DNA from: Aliidongia dinghuensis
GTDB taxonomy: Bacteria; Pseudomonadota; Alphaproteobacteria; ATCC43930; CGMCC-115725
Length of the DNA stretch: 64,000 nucleotides
Reading direction: 5' to 3'
Assembly (NCBI RefSeq): GCF_014643535.1
Contig: NZ_BMJQ01000020.1
Span: 62,001 to 126,000, forward strand
Below, piece by piece: positions 35,654 through 44,840 of this stretch; the first letter of the stretch is position 1, and every line of letters begins with the position of its first letter. The notes below the pieces were generated by a model. The model ran no database searches, was not told where the DNA came from, and was given only the letters and a program-made list of their open reading frames with translations. The position numbers were made by a program, and so were the translations under genes.

Positions 35654-36463
35654 ATGCCGCACTACGAACGCATCCTGATCACTGGTGCCGCTGGCCGCTT
35701 AGGGTCGGAGCTGCGAAAGGGCCTGGCGCCGCTGACCAAGACGGTCCGCCTCGCCGGTCGCACGCCCTTCGGGGAACTGGCACCGCACGAGGAAGAAGCG
35801 GTCTTCGACCTCGCCGACATGGATGCGACGATCGCCGCCACTGAGGGCTGCGACGCCATCGTCCACTTCGGCGGTGCTGCCCTTGAATCCCCTTGGCAGG
35901 CCGTCCTCGATTCCAATATCCGCGGCTCGTACCACATCTACGAAGGTGCCAGGAAACATGGGGTCAGGCGGGTCATCTACGCCTCCTCGGTTCACGCGAT
36001 CGGCTTTCACGGGATCGAAGACCATATCGGCGTCGACGCGCCGGTTCGCCCTGACAGCCTCTACGGGGTCTCCAAGAACTTCGTCGAGAGCCTGAGCCGG
36101 CTCTATTGGGACAAGTTCGGCATCGAGTCGGTTTGTCTTCGGATCTTCTCGTCCTTCCCGGAACCGAAGGACCGGCGCATGCTGTGGTCCTATCTTTCGT
36201 TTGCCGACTGCGTGCGGCTGGTCGAGGCGTCGCTGACGGCACCATGGGTGGGGCACACCATTTCCTTCGGCCTGTCCGACAACAAGGTCAAAACCGTCGA
36301 CAACAGCGGTGCCGACCACCTCGGCTACATTCCCCGAGATAGCTCCGAGCCGTTTCGTGCCGCGGTCGAGGCGAACACGCCTACGCCCGATCCCAAATCG
36401 CCGTCGGTCAAATACCTGGGCGGATGGTTCTGCGAACTCGGCCACCCCGACGACCCGAAGTAG
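35654..36463 (+). CDS. udh: Uronate dehydrogenase-like NAD-dependent oxidoreductase
   Basis: A 269-residue extended-SDR protein resembling Agrobacterium uronate dehydrogenase. NAD motif TGAAGRLG; NIRGSYHIYEGARKHG; catalytic S111/S112, Y137 and K141 (ASSVHAIGF, YGVSK); and a tail TPTPDPKSPSVKYLGGWF like that of Udh. Udh oxidises glucuronate or galacturonate to the aldarolactone. Here it ends the TPP-hyuA-hyuB-aminotransferase operon (3-bp gap) and no aldarate dehydratase is nearby, so it may act on another cyclic hemiacetal. The gene symbol marks family, not proven substrate. Confidence 0.8.
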   Translation: MPHYERILITGAAGRLGSELRKGLAPLTKTVRLAGRTPFGELAPHEEEAVFDLADMDATIAATEGCDAIVHFGGAALESPWQAVLDSNIRGSYHIYEGARKHGVRRVIYASSVHAIGFHGIEDHIGVDAPVRPDSLYGVSKNFVESLSRLYWDKFGIESVCLRIFSSFPEPKDRRMLWSYLSFADCVRLVEASLTAPWVGHTISFGLSDNKVKTVDNSGADHLGYIPRDSSEPFRAAVEANTPTPDPKSPSVKYLGGWFCELGHPDDPK

Positions 36464-36563
36464 GCGGCCCGAACGTCCAAAACGGAGGGACGATACAAGG
36501 TGGCCGTGACCAGTCTCCATTCGGAGCCCTGAAGCACAGCCACACTTCGCTCCGGATCAAATC

Positions 36564-36648
36564 ATCGCACTCTAGCTATTTGATTAGAGACGGATTCACG
36601 GAATGAGCGGATCGCCAAGCGATTCCACTCATTCCGATCCGGCTCTAG
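36564..36648. repeat. Dispersed hairpin repeat, copy A
   Basis: This 85-bp sequence matches the reverse complement of 49148-49232 at 81 of 85 positions. Within it AATGAGCGG-ATCGC and GCGAT-T-CCACTCATT form a stem-loop. It fills most of the 213-bp gap between two converging genes (udh-like and the aldehyde dehydrogenase) and could serve as a two-way terminator. It looks like a REP/MITE-type intergenic element. Confidence 0.85.
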
Positions 36649-36676
36649 TGGCGGCGACTGGCCTGCAGGCCCCGGC

Positions 36677-38110
36677 CTAAAGTGCCGCGGCCGACACCAT
36701 CTTGGTGTTCAGGTAGGCCTCGATCGCCTCGGTACCGCCCTCTGAGCCATAGCCGCTGTCCTTGACGCCGCCGAACGGCACTTCGGGCAGGGCGATGCCA
36801 TGATGATTGACCGACAGCATGCCGACCTCGACCCGGCTCGTCAGCGTCTGAAGCGTCTTCTGCGACGAGGTGTAAGCGTAGGCCGCCAGGCCGTAATCGA
36901 GCCGGTTGGCCTCGGCAATCACCTCGTCGATGGTCGAGAACCGGCCGACGAGCGCCAACGGACCGAACGGCTCCTCGTTCATCGCGCGCATGTCGGTGGT
37001 CATGCCGGTCAGCACGGTCGGCTCGAAGAAATTGCCGACATTGCCGATCCGCTTGCCGCCGGCGGCAATGGTCGCACCCTTGGCAACAGCATCGTTGATC
37101 AGCGTCTCCATCGCCGGGATGCGCCGGGCGTTGGCGAGTGGGCCCATTGTGGTGCCTTGCTCGAGGCCGTTGCCGACCTTGATCTTCTTGGCATGGGCGA
37201 CAAGCTTCTCGACGAATTCGTCATGGACCGCGTCCTGCACGAGGAAGCGGGTCGGAGCGACGCAGACCTGGCCGGCATTGCGGAACTTGTTGGTGCCCAG
37301 AATGGTGGCTGCGGTGTCGATATTGGCGTCGTCGAACACCATCGACGGCGCATGGCCGCCGAGCTCCATTGTCACCCGCTTCATGTGGGCGCCGGCGAGG
37401 GCGGCCAGATGTTTGCCGACCGGGGTCGAGCCGGTGAACGAGATCTTCTTGATGATCGGATGCGGGATCAGATACTCGCTGATCGTCGCCGGCACGCCGA
37501 AGACAAGGTTGATGACGCCCGCCGGCAAGCCGGCATCAAGCCAGCACTGGGCATAGGCCGCGAGTGAACCCGGCGTCTCTTCCGGACCCTTGACGATGAT
37601 GGAGCAGCCGGCCGCAAGCGCGCCGCAGATCTTGCGGTTGGCCTGGTTGATCGGGAAATTCCACGGCGTGAAGGCGGCGACCGGGCCGACCGGCTCCTTG
37701 ATCACCAGCTGCATCACGTTCTCGGCCCGGCTCGGCACGACGCGGCCGTATGCGCGTCGGGCTTCCTCGGCGAACCATTCGATGATGTCGGCCGAGAACG
37801 CCGTCTCGATCTTCGCCTCGCCGAAGGGCTTGCCCTGCTCGAGCGTCATGATACGGGCGATCTCGTCGACGCGGGTGCGCAGGGTCTCGGCCGCCTTGCG
37901 CATGATCTTGCTGCGATCGTAAGCCGACATGCGGCGCCAGGTCTCGAACCCCTTTTGCGCGGCCGCGAGCGCCCGGTCGAGGTCGGGGATGTCGGCATGG
38001 GCCACGGTGCCGTTCACCTCCCCGGTCGCGGGGTTCAGAACGTCGAGGGTCTTGCCCGATTGACTCGGCCCCCAATTGCCGTCGATGAGAAGCTGGACGG
38101 TTGGATACAT
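36677..38110 (-). CDS. gabD: NAD(P)-dependent succinate-semialdehyde-type dehydrogenase (GabD-like)
   Basis: A 477-residue aldehyde dehydrogenase of the succinate/glutarate semialdehyde group. The catalytic residues are C283 ([12 protein letters not shown]), E249 (TMELGGHAP) and N151 (FTPWNFP); the sequence begins [13 protein letters not shown] and ends VSAAAL. A ribosome site GGAAGG precedes the ATG. It is transcribed toward the repeat, with the GntR gene behind it on the same strand. In the polyamine setting it would oxidise succinate semialdehyde or 4-aminobutanal-derived semialdehyde to the acid, the last step before the TCA cycle. Confidence 0.85.
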   Translation of the reverse strand: MYPTVQLLIDGNWGPSQSGKTLDVLNPATGEVNGTVAHADIPDLDRALAAAQKGFETWRRMSAYDRSKIMRKAAETLRTRVDEIARIMTLEQGKPFGEAKIETAFSADIIEWFAEEARRAYGRVVPSRAENVMQLVIKEPVGPVAAFTPWNFPINQANRKICGALAAGCSIIVKGPEETPGSLAAYAQCWLDAGLPAGVINLVFGVPATISEYLIPHPIIKKISFTGSTPVGKHLAALAGAHMKRVTMELGGHAPSMVFDDANIDTAATILGTNKFRNAGQVCVAPTRFLVQDAVHDEFVEKLVAHAKKIKVGNGLEQGTTMGPLANARRIPAMETLINDAVAKGATIAAGGKRIGNVGNFFEPTVLTGMTTDMRAMNEEPFGPLALVGRFSTIDEVIAEANRLDYGLAAYAYTSSQKTLQTLTSRVEVGMLSVNHHGIALPEVPFGGVKDSGYGSEGGTEAIEAYLNTKMVSAAAL

Positions 38111-38290
38111 GACACCTTCCTTGAGTTGTAAAGCTGCGTTATCGAGCGATCGTCGGGCGACGGCCGTGCCGACACATGGGCACGACGCGATGGAAACCCA
38201 ATGACGCAGGCATCCGGGGGCGGCCGCGGCATTTTGGTCGACAACAGACCGTACGGGTGAAGAGCGCCATCCCTGATACAGATCTCCGGC

Positions 38291-39019
38291 TCAACTTTCG
38301 GCGAAGCCGAGCATCTTGGTGCGCACTTTCAGCAGGTGGTCCCGGATGGCGTGGGCTGCGGCACTTGCATCCCGCGAAGCGATCGCATCAACGATCCGGC
38401 GATGCTGCGCCTGGTAGTATTGCCAGAGCACGGTATCGGTGTGGCCTTGTTTGATATGTAGCCAAGGACGCTCATGGCGAATGCTGATGACAGCATCGTA
38501 AACGCCGATTGCGAGGCGATTGTGGGTCGCAGCGACCAGGCTGAGGTGGAAGGAACGATCCCATCGCTCCCACTCCTCCCAGCCGTCGGCTCCATCGCCG
38601 CCGTCAAGGCAGTCCCGGATTGCCTGAATGTCGCGCTCACTCGCATTCAGCACGATTGCCTCAGCCAGACTGGGCTCCAGGGCGACACGAAATTCCATCA
38701 GCTCGGCCGGACTCGTGTCGAGCAGCGAGGCCGACAGCGGCGCCCCCTGCCGATCGTTCGCGGCCCGCACGATCGTACCATGTCCAACCCGACGCTCGAT
38801 CTTGCCCGCCTCGTGCAACAACGCCAGCGCCCGGCGCACGACAGTACGCGACGCGCCGAATTGAGCGGCGAGCTCGCGCTCCGTCGCGATCTTCTCGCCG
38901 GGCTTCAGACGCCCCTGATCGATATGCCGTTCGATCGTCGCGTGCAGATCTGCGGCCTGCCGCCGCGCCTTCTCCCTGCTGCTGCGGCTCACAACGAGCG
39001 CGTCGACCTGTTTTTTCAT
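38291..39019 (-). CDS. GntR-family regulator, FadR subfamily (FCD domain)
   Basis: A 242-residue regulator with an N-terminal winged helix (GEKIATERELAAQFGASRTV and following) and a C-terminal FCD domain showing WDRSFHLSLVAATHN, QAQHRRIVDAI and IRDHLLKV (metal/ligand histidines). I use ATG 39019; a GTG three bases upstream is equally possible, with GGAAGG upstream of both. It diverges from the PotABCD importer and is followed by gabD, so it is the likely regulator of the polyamine cluster. Confidence 0.87.
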   Translation of the reverse strand: MKKQVDALVVSRSSREKARRQAADLHATIERHIDQGRLKPGEKIATERELAAQFGASRTVVRRALALLHEAGKIERRVGHGTIVRAANDRQGAPLSASLLDTSPAELMEFRVALEPSLAEAIVLNASERDIQAIRDCLDGGDGADGWEEWERWDRSFHLSLVAATHNRLAIGVYDAVISIRHERPWLHIKQGHTDTVLWQYYQAQHRRIVDAIASRDASAAAHAIRDHLLKVRTKMLGFAES

Positions 39020-39271
39020 CACACGAAACCTTCCACCGCTCAGCGCGACCGAGCTTACAGCACCAAGCAATAATTCATTTTAAGAACCAATTCAATACCA
39101 ATATAGCCGCAGCCTGCCGCATCATATTGCCTTTATGTGCACGAATTTTCCGCAGCATTGCTCAATCACAGTCTTCCAGCAACCAAGATTCCGCTTTCAT
39201 CATTCTGACGCCTGTGCCACCATCAGAACCATTAAAAGCCATTTTCCACCAAAATACCCCCGGGGGAAGCA
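39020..39271. promoter_or_regulatory. AT-rich divergent promoter region, gntR/potA
   Basis: This 252-bp gap is markedly more AT-rich than its surroundings (e.g. around 39066-39110 and 39215-39255) and separates two divergent transcription units. TTCTGA (39203-39208) and TCAGAA (39223-39228) form a 6-bp inverted repeat. I infer promoters in both directions and an operator for the GntR protein, but cannot fix -35/-10 boxes. Confidence 0.45.
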
Positions 39272-40408
39272 TTGAGGCCAGCGCAGCCGATCGCCATCGA
39301 GCCCCTTGTCGCAGGCCAGCTGGCTGCGCGTTCCAGCAGCGCGGCGGCCCCGAGCGAGGGCGTGGCGGTCAGCTGCCGAAACCTCCTGAAGACCTACGGC
39401 ACCCTGGCGGCACTCAATGACGTCTCGCTGGCGATCCGGCCCAACGAGTTCTTCACGCTGCTGGGTCCGTCGGGCTGCGGCAAGACCACGCTGCTGCGCG
39501 CGATCGCCGGGTTCGTCAGCCTGGACGGCGGCAGCATCACCGTCCATGGCCAGCGGCTGGACGGGCTGCCACCGCACAAGCGCCCGGTCAATACCGTGTT
39601 CCAGAGCTACGCCGTATTCCCGCACATGACGGTCGCCGACAACATCGCATTCGGGCTCGAGATGGAGCGCTGGCCGAAGCGCAGGATCACCACTCGCGTT
39701 GAAGAAATGCTGCGGCTCGTGCAGCTCGACGGCATGGCCGCGCGCAAGCCGGCGCAGCTTTCGGGCGGCCAGCAACAGCGCGTCGCCGTCGCCCGGGCGC
39801 TTGCCAAAGGCCCGCGCGTCCTGCTGCTCGACGAGCCGCTCTCGGCACTGGACCAGAAGCTGCGCACTGGAATGCAGCTCGAGCTGAAGCGCCTGCAGCG
39901 CGAGACCGGCATCACGTTCGTCTTCGTCACGCACGACCAGCGCGAAGCGCTCACCATGTCGGACCGCATCGCGGTCATGAACGCCGGCAACGTGCTGCAG
40001 ATCGGCTCTCCGGAGGAGATTTACGAGCGACCGGCCGCGCGGTTCGTCGCCGACTTCATCGGCGAGATGAATTTCATTCCGGCCGAGGCGGCGGGCGGCT
40101 GCCGCTACCGCCTCGCAACAGGCCTGGAACTGGACGCGTCGGAGCCGGCGTCGACCGGGACACCCGTGACGTTGGCCATCCGCCCCGAACGGTTGAGGCT
40201 CGGACCGATTTCCGCCGACAGCTTGGCCGCGACGGTCCAGGAAACCGTCTACGAAGGCACGGATACGATCTATTACCTGGCCATGACCAATGGTGACCGG
40301 CTTCGGGCGCGCGAGCAGAATCGCAGCGGCTCGCTGCCGCAGTTCGGCGTCGGTGACAAGGTCGGCCTTACGCTGCCGGCCTGCTCCATCCGGGTATTGA
40401 CCGCATGA
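39272..40408 (+). CDS. potA: Spermidine/putrescine ABC transporter ATP-binding protein
   Basis: A 378-residue ABC ATPase with Walker A LGPSGCGKTT, Q-loop FQSYAVFPHMT, signature [15 protein letters not shown], Walker B VLLLDEPLSALD and a C-terminal TOBE domain (IRPERLRLGP). The start is a rare TTG at 39272, supported by CGGGGGAAG a few bases upstream; no ATG is placed suitably before the ABC domain. It couples to two permeases and a PotD-type binding protein. Together they import putrescine or spermidine. Confidence 0.9.
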   Translation: MRPAQPIAIEPLVAGQLAARSSSAAAPSEGVAVSCRNLLKTYGTLAALNDVSLAIRPNEFFTLLGPSGCGKTTLLRAIAGFVSLDGGSITVHGQRLDGLPPHKRPVNTVFQSYAVFPHMTVADNIAFGLEMERWPKRRITTRVEEMLRLVQLDGMAARKPAQLSGGQQQRVAVARALAKGPRVLLLDEPLSALDQKLRTGMQLELKRLQRETGITFVFVTHDQREALTMSDRIAVMNAGNVLQIGSPEEIYERPAARFVADFIGEMNFIPAEAAGGCRYRLATGLELDASEPASTGTPVTLAIRPERLRLGPISADSLAATVQETVYEGTDTIYYLAMTNGDRLRAREQNRSGSLPQFGVGDKVGLTLPACSIRVLTA

Positions 40409-41289
40409 TCGCGGCAGGGCGTCGCCTTTCCCTCATCGGGCCGGCAATCCTGGTGATCGGCGTGCTTCTGGTCGTGCCGCTGGCTCTCATGGCCTACGTC
40501 TCGACCCTGCAGCGCGGCGACGACGGTGGCGTGATCTGGAACCTGCACACCGCCGACGCCTACGTGCAGTTCCTTTACGAGCGCGACCTGTTCGACCAGT
40601 TGGCGCTCAATTCCGACTACATTCGGATCTTCCTGCGCTCAATCACGCTATCCGCCGTCACGGCTGTGGTGACCTTGGCGCTCGCCTTCCCGACGGCCCT
40701 CTGGATGGCGTTTCAGCCCGAGAACCGCCGACCGCTTCTGCTCCTGGTCGTAACCGTGCCGTTCTGGACCAACCTGCTGGTCCGCAACTACGCCTGGGTG
40801 CTGATGCTGCGCAACGGCGGGTTCGTCGACTGGGTCTGCCAGCATGTCGGCCTGGCCAGCGCACCGATCGACATTCTCTATACGCCCGTCGCGACCGGCA
40901 TCGGCCTCGTCTATTCGTTCCTGCCCTTCATGATCCTGCCGATCTACGTCAGCATGGAGAAGATCGACCGGCGCTATATCGAGGCGGCCTACGATCTCGG
41001 GGCCGACCGCTGGCGTGCGATCCGCCGGGTGATCCTGCCGCTCTCGATTCCAGGTATCGTAGGCGGCCTCATCCTTGTGTTCGTGCCATGCCTCGGGGCC
41101 TTCGTCAGTCCCGAACTGCTCGGTGGCGCCAAGTCCATGATGATTGGCAGCCTGATCCAGCAGCAGTTCGGCCAAGCCCGCAACTGGCCGTTCGGCTCGG
41201 CACTCGCCTTCGTGCTGCTGGGCCTCATCCTGGTCGCCCTTTGGCTTCATGCGGTGCGCTTCCGTCGTGCCTCGAGTGCGCAACCGTGA
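40405..41289 (+). CDS. potB: Spermidine/putrescine ABC transporter permease
   Basis: A 294-residue PotB/PotH-type permease with six predicted membrane segments (e.g. IGPAILVIGVLLVVPLALMA and LVFVPCLGAFVSPELLGG). The docking loop reads YIEAAYDLGADRWRAIRRVILP. ATG 40405 overlaps the potA stop (ATGA), and its own stop overlaps the GTG of potC. It forms half of the membrane channel. Confidence 0.9.
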   Translation: MIAAGRRLSLIGPAILVIGVLLVVPLALMAYVSTLQRGDDGGVIWNLHTADAYVQFLYERDLFDQLALNSDYIRIFLRSITLSAVTAVVTLALAFPTALWMAFQPENRRPLLLLVVTVPFWTNLLVRNYAWVLMLRNGGFVDWVCQHVGLASAPIDILYTPVATGIGLVYSFLPFMILPIYVSMEKIDRRYIEAAYDLGADRWRAIRRVILPLSIPGIVGGLILVFVPCLGAFVSPELLGGAKSMMIGSLIQQQFGQARNWPFGSALAFVLLGLILVALWLHAVRFRRASSAQP

Positions 41290-42077
41290 GCCGGGACCTC
41301 AGCCTCTTCCGCTTCCCGCTCGTCGGGCCGGCCGCCTGGGCAGTCATCACCTATCTCTACCTGCCGATCGTGGTGCTCGTGGCCTTGTCGTTCAACGCGG
41401 GCGATTCGGCCCTGTCGGGGTGGAACGGCTTCAGCCTCCGCTGGTACGCCGCCGTCGCCGAAGACCACGATATGCTGCGCGCGCTCGCCAATTCGCTGAT
41501 CGTCGCCTCCGTTGCGACGACGGCCGGCACGGCTGTCGCGGTGCTGGCGGCACTTGGCACGTCGGGCGCCCGCTTTCGCCGGCAGAGTGCGTTCGAGGCG
41601 ATGATCGGCCTCCCGCTCATCGTGCCGGATGTGGTGGCTGCCATCGCCATGCTGCTGTTGTTCGTGGCGCTCGGCCTGCCGCTCGGCCTCGCGAGCCTGA
41701 TGCTGGCGCACACGGTCTTTGCCGTGCCGGTCGCCTATCTGCCGATCCAGGCCCGCCTCCAGGGGCTCGACCCGTCGCTCGGCGAGGCCGCGGCAGACCT
41801 TGGTGCCGGCCCCGCGACGAGCTTCCGGCGGATCGTGCTGCCGCTGATCTGGCCGGGCATCGTCGCGGGCGCGATGCTCGCCTTCATCGGGTCTCTGGGC
41901 GACGTGGTCGTCAGCTACTTCGTGTCAGGACCGGGTGCCACGACCCTGCCCGTCTATGTCTTCAGCATGGTCCGCATGGGCATCACGCCCGCCGTCAACG
42001 CCGTTTCGACGCTGCTGGTCGCGGTCTCGGTGACGCTGCTTCTGATTTCGTACCTGCTCGGCCGCCGTTTCCGGTAG
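41286..42077 (+). CDS. potC: Spermidine/putrescine ABC transporter permease
   Basis: A 263-residue PotC/PotI-type permease. I place the start at GTG 41286, which overlaps the potB stop (GTGA), although the frame is open further upstream; this gives the normal N terminus before the first membrane segment (AVITYLYLPIVVLVALSFN). The docking loop is LGEAAADLGAGPATSFRRIVLP. It completes the channel with PotB. Confidence 0.9.
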   Translation: MSRDLSLFRFPLVGPAAWAVITYLYLPIVVLVALSFNAGDSALSGWNGFSLRWYAAVAEDHDMLRALANSLIVASVATTAGTAVAVLAALGTSGARFRRQSAFEAMIGLPLIVPDVVAAIAMLLLFVALGLPLGLASLMLAHTVFAVPVAYLPIQARLQGLDPSLGEAAADLGAGPATSFRRIVLPLIWPGIVAGAMLAFIGSLGDVVVSYFVSGPGATTLPVYVFSMVRMGITPAVNAVSTLLVAVSVTLLLISYLLGRRFR

Positions 42078-42101
42078 CCGGGCGCAAACCAGGGGGATGG
42101 G

Positions 42102-43154
42102 ATGAAAAGCCGGGCTCTCGCGGGATTGGTCTCTGTACTTTCCATCGTCGTCGCGGCGGCGCCGGCTCATGCCGAGACGAAGGAGCTCTTCCTCTACAAT
42201 TGGTCCAACTACATGCCGCCGGACCTCTTGAAGCGCTTCGAGGCCGAGACCGGCATCAAGGTCACGCTCGACACCTATGATTCGAACGAGACCATGCTGG
42301 CCAAGATCCAGGCCGGCGGTGGCGGCTACGACGTGGTCGTGCCGTCCGGCCCGACACTCCAGACCATGATCCGCGACAAGCTGCTGATCGAGATCGACGC
42401 AAGCAAGCTCGCGAACTTCAAGAACGTGCGCGAGCCGTTCAACCACCCCGACTACGACCCGGCCCGCGCCTATTCCGTGCCCTACATGTGGGGCATCACG
42501 GCAATCGCCTACGACACCGCCAAGGTCGCGGGCGGCGCCAAGCTCGAGAACAGCTGGAAGGAGCTGTTCGAGCCGCGGCCGGAATTCGTCGGCAAAATCG
42601 GCATGCTGAAGGACGTGGGCGAGGTGATCGGCGCCGCGGCGCACTACCTCGGCTACGACTATTGCACCGCCAAGCCGGAGGAAGGCCAGAAGATCCTGGA
42701 ACTGCTGGAAAAGCAGAAGCCGGCGGTGAAGCTCTACAATTCCGAAGGCACGGTCGACCGCGTCGCGAGCGGCGAAGTCGCCATGGAGCTGATGTGGAAC
42801 GGCTCGTTTCACCGCGCCCACAAGAAGCTCGCGACCACCGCCTACATCTTCCCCAAGGAGGGCATGAACCTGTGGGGCGACAGTCTGGCCGTGCCGAAGG
42901 GCGCCAAGAACGTCGAGAACGCCAAGATCTTCATCAACTGGATGATGGACCCGAAGAACGCGGCCGAGGCTTCGAATTTCACCGGCTACAACAACGCGAT
43001 CACTGGCGCAGACGCCTATCTCACGCCCGAGCTCAAGGCCGACCCGGCGATCAATGTCTCGCCGGAAGTGACGGCGCTGTTCCGGCCGACCAAGGACTGT
43101 CCGAAGGCAGCGCTCGACATGGACGACAAGATCTGGACGCGGCTGCTGCGCTGA
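42102..43154 (+). CDS. potD: Putrescine/spermidine-binding periplasmic protein
   Basis: A 350-residue extracellular solute-binding protein of the PotD/PotF family. The signal peptide ends near APAHA, and the mature chain begins ETKELFLYNWSNYMPPDLLK as in PotF. Aromatic and acidic residues lining the polyamine pocket are plausible in YDVVVPSGP and YSVPYMWGITAIAY. It follows potC by 24 bp with an AGGGGGATGGG ribosome site. The family is clear; PotD versus PotF specificity cannot be decided here. Confidence 0.9.
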   Translation: MKSRALAGLVSVLSIVVAAAPAHAETKELFLYNWSNYMPPDLLKRFEAETGIKVTLDTYDSNETMLAKIQAGGGGYDVVVPSGPTLQTMIRDKLLIEIDASKLANFKNVREPFNHPDYDPARAYSVPYMWGITAIAYDTAKVAGGAKLENSWKELFEPRPEFVGKIGMLKDVGEVIGAAAHYLGYDYCTAKPEEGQKILELLEKQKPAVKLYNSEGTVDRVASGEVAMELMWNGSFHRAHKKLATTAYIFPKEGMNLWGDSLAVPKGAKNVENAKIFINWMMDPKNAAEASNFTGYNNAITGADAYLTPELKADPAINVSPEVTALFRPTKDCPKAALDMDDKIWTRLLR

Positions 43155-43177
43155 AGCCTTTCATCCCCGGAGGAACC

Positions 43178-43531
43178 ATGTCTCAGACACCCCCTGCGAC
43201 CACAACGGTCGTGAAGACCATTCGTTTCGACCCGGCGAGCGCTGCCGACCCGTCGATGCCGACCACGACACGCGAATGGTATGCCGACCCGACCGGCTGC
43301 TTTAAGAGCGGCTTTTGGGCGAGCGCACCCGGCCGCGCCGAGATCCGCTACGACAAGGACGAGCTCTGCGTCATTCTCGAAGGCGTGGTGCGCCTGACAG
43401 ACGGTGCCGGCGACAGCCAGACCTATCGCGCCGGCGACACGTTCGTGATCCCACGCGGGTTCACCGGCATCTGGGAAACCATTGAACCGACGCGTAAATT
43501 CTACGCGATCCATCGCAACGGCGGGAATTGA
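43178..43531 (+). CDS. Small cupin-domain protein
   Basis: A 117-residue single-domain cupin of the Cupin_3/DUF861 type. The start at 43178 follows CCGGAGGAACC; the open frame extends upstream into potD but that part is not translated. Cupin motifs are ELCVILEGVVRL and YRAGDTFVIPRGFTGIWE. It lies between the Pot importer and two FAD oxidoreductases, a position where small cupins recur in polyamine clusters. E. coli PuuR carries a related domain fused to its DNA-binding part. A metal-binding sensor or small enzyme is possible; the function is unknown. Confidence 0.82.
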   Translation: MSQTPPATTTVVKTIRFDPASAADPSMPTTTREWYADPTGCFKSGFWASAPGRAEIRYDKDELCVILEGVVRLTDGAGDSQTYRAGDTFVIPRGFTGIWETIEPTRKFYAIHRNGGN

Positions 43532-43559
43532 GCCGGCCGACGGCCGGTGGAATGCCGCG

Positions 43560-44840
43560 ATGGATTACATCGACAGCTACTATGCACGAACGCTCGAGGA
43601 GCGATCGGACTACCCGATCCTCTCGAGCGGCCTCGACGTCGAAACCCTGGTGGTCGGCGGCGGTCTTGCCGGGACCGCCACGGCTCTCGACCTGGCGGAG
43701 CGCGGTCGCAACGTCGCGCTCGTCGAGGCCAACCGGATCGGCTGGGGCGCTTCCGGCCGCAACGGCGGCTTCGCCTCGGAGGGCTTCCCTCAGGGCTACA
43801 TGGCGCTGGTCAAACGCGTCGGCCGCGAACGGGCACGTGAGATCCATCAGGTCGCACGCATGGGCCTCAAGCTGGTACGCGACCGCATCGACGCCTATGG
43901 GATCGCCTGCGGGCCACTCCAGCAGGGCGCCCTCCGCTGCAACATCGCGGGGCATGGCGACGACCTTCTCACCTTCCGCGACTTCATGGCCGGCACATTT
44001 GACACCGTCATGGAGTACTGGCCGCGAGCGCGCGTGGAAGACGCGCTATCAACGACCCGCTACGCCGACGCGCTTTTCGTGCCGAGCACGATTGCCGTTC
44101 ATCCGCTCAATCTCAACCTGGGCCTGGCCCGCGCCTGTACCGAACGCGGCGGCAAGGTCTTCCAGGAAACGCCGGCGCTGTCGATAGACCGGCGTGGCGA
44201 TCGCGTGGTCGTGCGCACGCCCGGTGGCCGCATCACTGCCAATCAGCTGGTTCTGACCTGCGGCGGCTACATCGATGGGCTGCACGGTCCGCTGTCCCGC
44301 GCGACCATCCCGATCGCGACCTTCGTAATGGCGACGGAACCGCTCGGCGATCGGCTGGCACGGGCCATCCGCGTGCCCTACGCGATCTTCGACAATCAGG
44401 TCGGTGTCAACTACTACCGCCCGCTTGCCGACGGGCGCGTGCTCTGGGGCGGGCGGGTGCTCGCCTGGGAACCGCCGGTCGACCGTATCGCCGCCTTGCT
44501 GAAGCATGACATTGCCAGCTTCTATCCGGACCTGGCCGACGCACGGGTCGAGGTCGCCTGGGGCGGCGCCATGCCGATGACCCGTCATAAGCTCCCCGTC
44601 ATCGGCCGGACCGCGCCGAATGTCTGGTACGCGACCGGCTTCGGCGGCCTCGGGGTCACGCTCACCTCGGCATTTGGTCGCCTCATCGGACAGGCGATCG
44701 CCGAGGGCGACGAAACCTGGCGCCTGTTCGAGGCATTTGGCCTGCCCTTCGCCGGCGGCAAGCTCGGCCGCATCCCGGCCCAACTCGTCTACTGGTCGCA
44801 CAAACTGCGCGCCAGGCTCGGCCCGGCGGGCGCGCACTGA
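43560..44840 (+). CDS. FAD-dependent oxidoreductase, gamma-glutamylputrescine oxidase-like (PuuB family)
   Basis: A 426-residue DAO-family flavoprotein. The FAD motif is VVGGGLAGTATALDLAERG, followed by the PuuB-type IGWGASGRNGG. The C-terminal part has VEVAWGGAMPMTRHKLPVIG and YATGFGGLGVTLTSAFG. ATG 43560 is chosen because it gives the usual N terminus (MDYIDSYYARTLEERSDYP). The gene ends one base into the next FAD gene (TGATG). PuuB oxidises gamma-glutamylputrescine to an aminoaldehyde. No PuuA-type ligase is nearby, so a free polyamine or another N-substituted amine is possible. Confidence 0.85.
   Translation: MDYIDSYYARTLEERSDYPILSSGLDVETLVVGGGLAGTATALDLAERGRNVALVEANRIGWGASGRNGGFASEGFPQGYMALVKRVGRERAREIHQVARMGLKLVRDRIDAYGIACGPLQQGALRCNIAGHGDDLLTFRDFMAGTFDTVMEYWPRARVEDALSTTRYADALFVPSTIAVHPLNLNLGLARACTERGGKVFQETPALSIDRRGDRVVVRTPGGRITANQLVLTCGGYIDGLHGPLSRATIPIATFVMATEPLGDRLARAIRVPYAIFDNQVGVNYYRPLADGRVLWGGRVLAWEPPVDRIAALLKHDIASFYPDLADARVEVAWGGAMPMTRHKLPVIGRTAPNVWYATGFGGLGVTLTSAFGRLIGQAIAEGDETWRLFEAFGLPFAGGKLGRIPAQLVYWSHKLRARLGPAGAH

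Noticed and set aside
38236-38250. GGTC-N7-GACC between gabD and gntR as an operator
   Set aside because: The arms are only four bases, the pattern is GC-biased, and no second copy was found; chance is a sufficient explanation.
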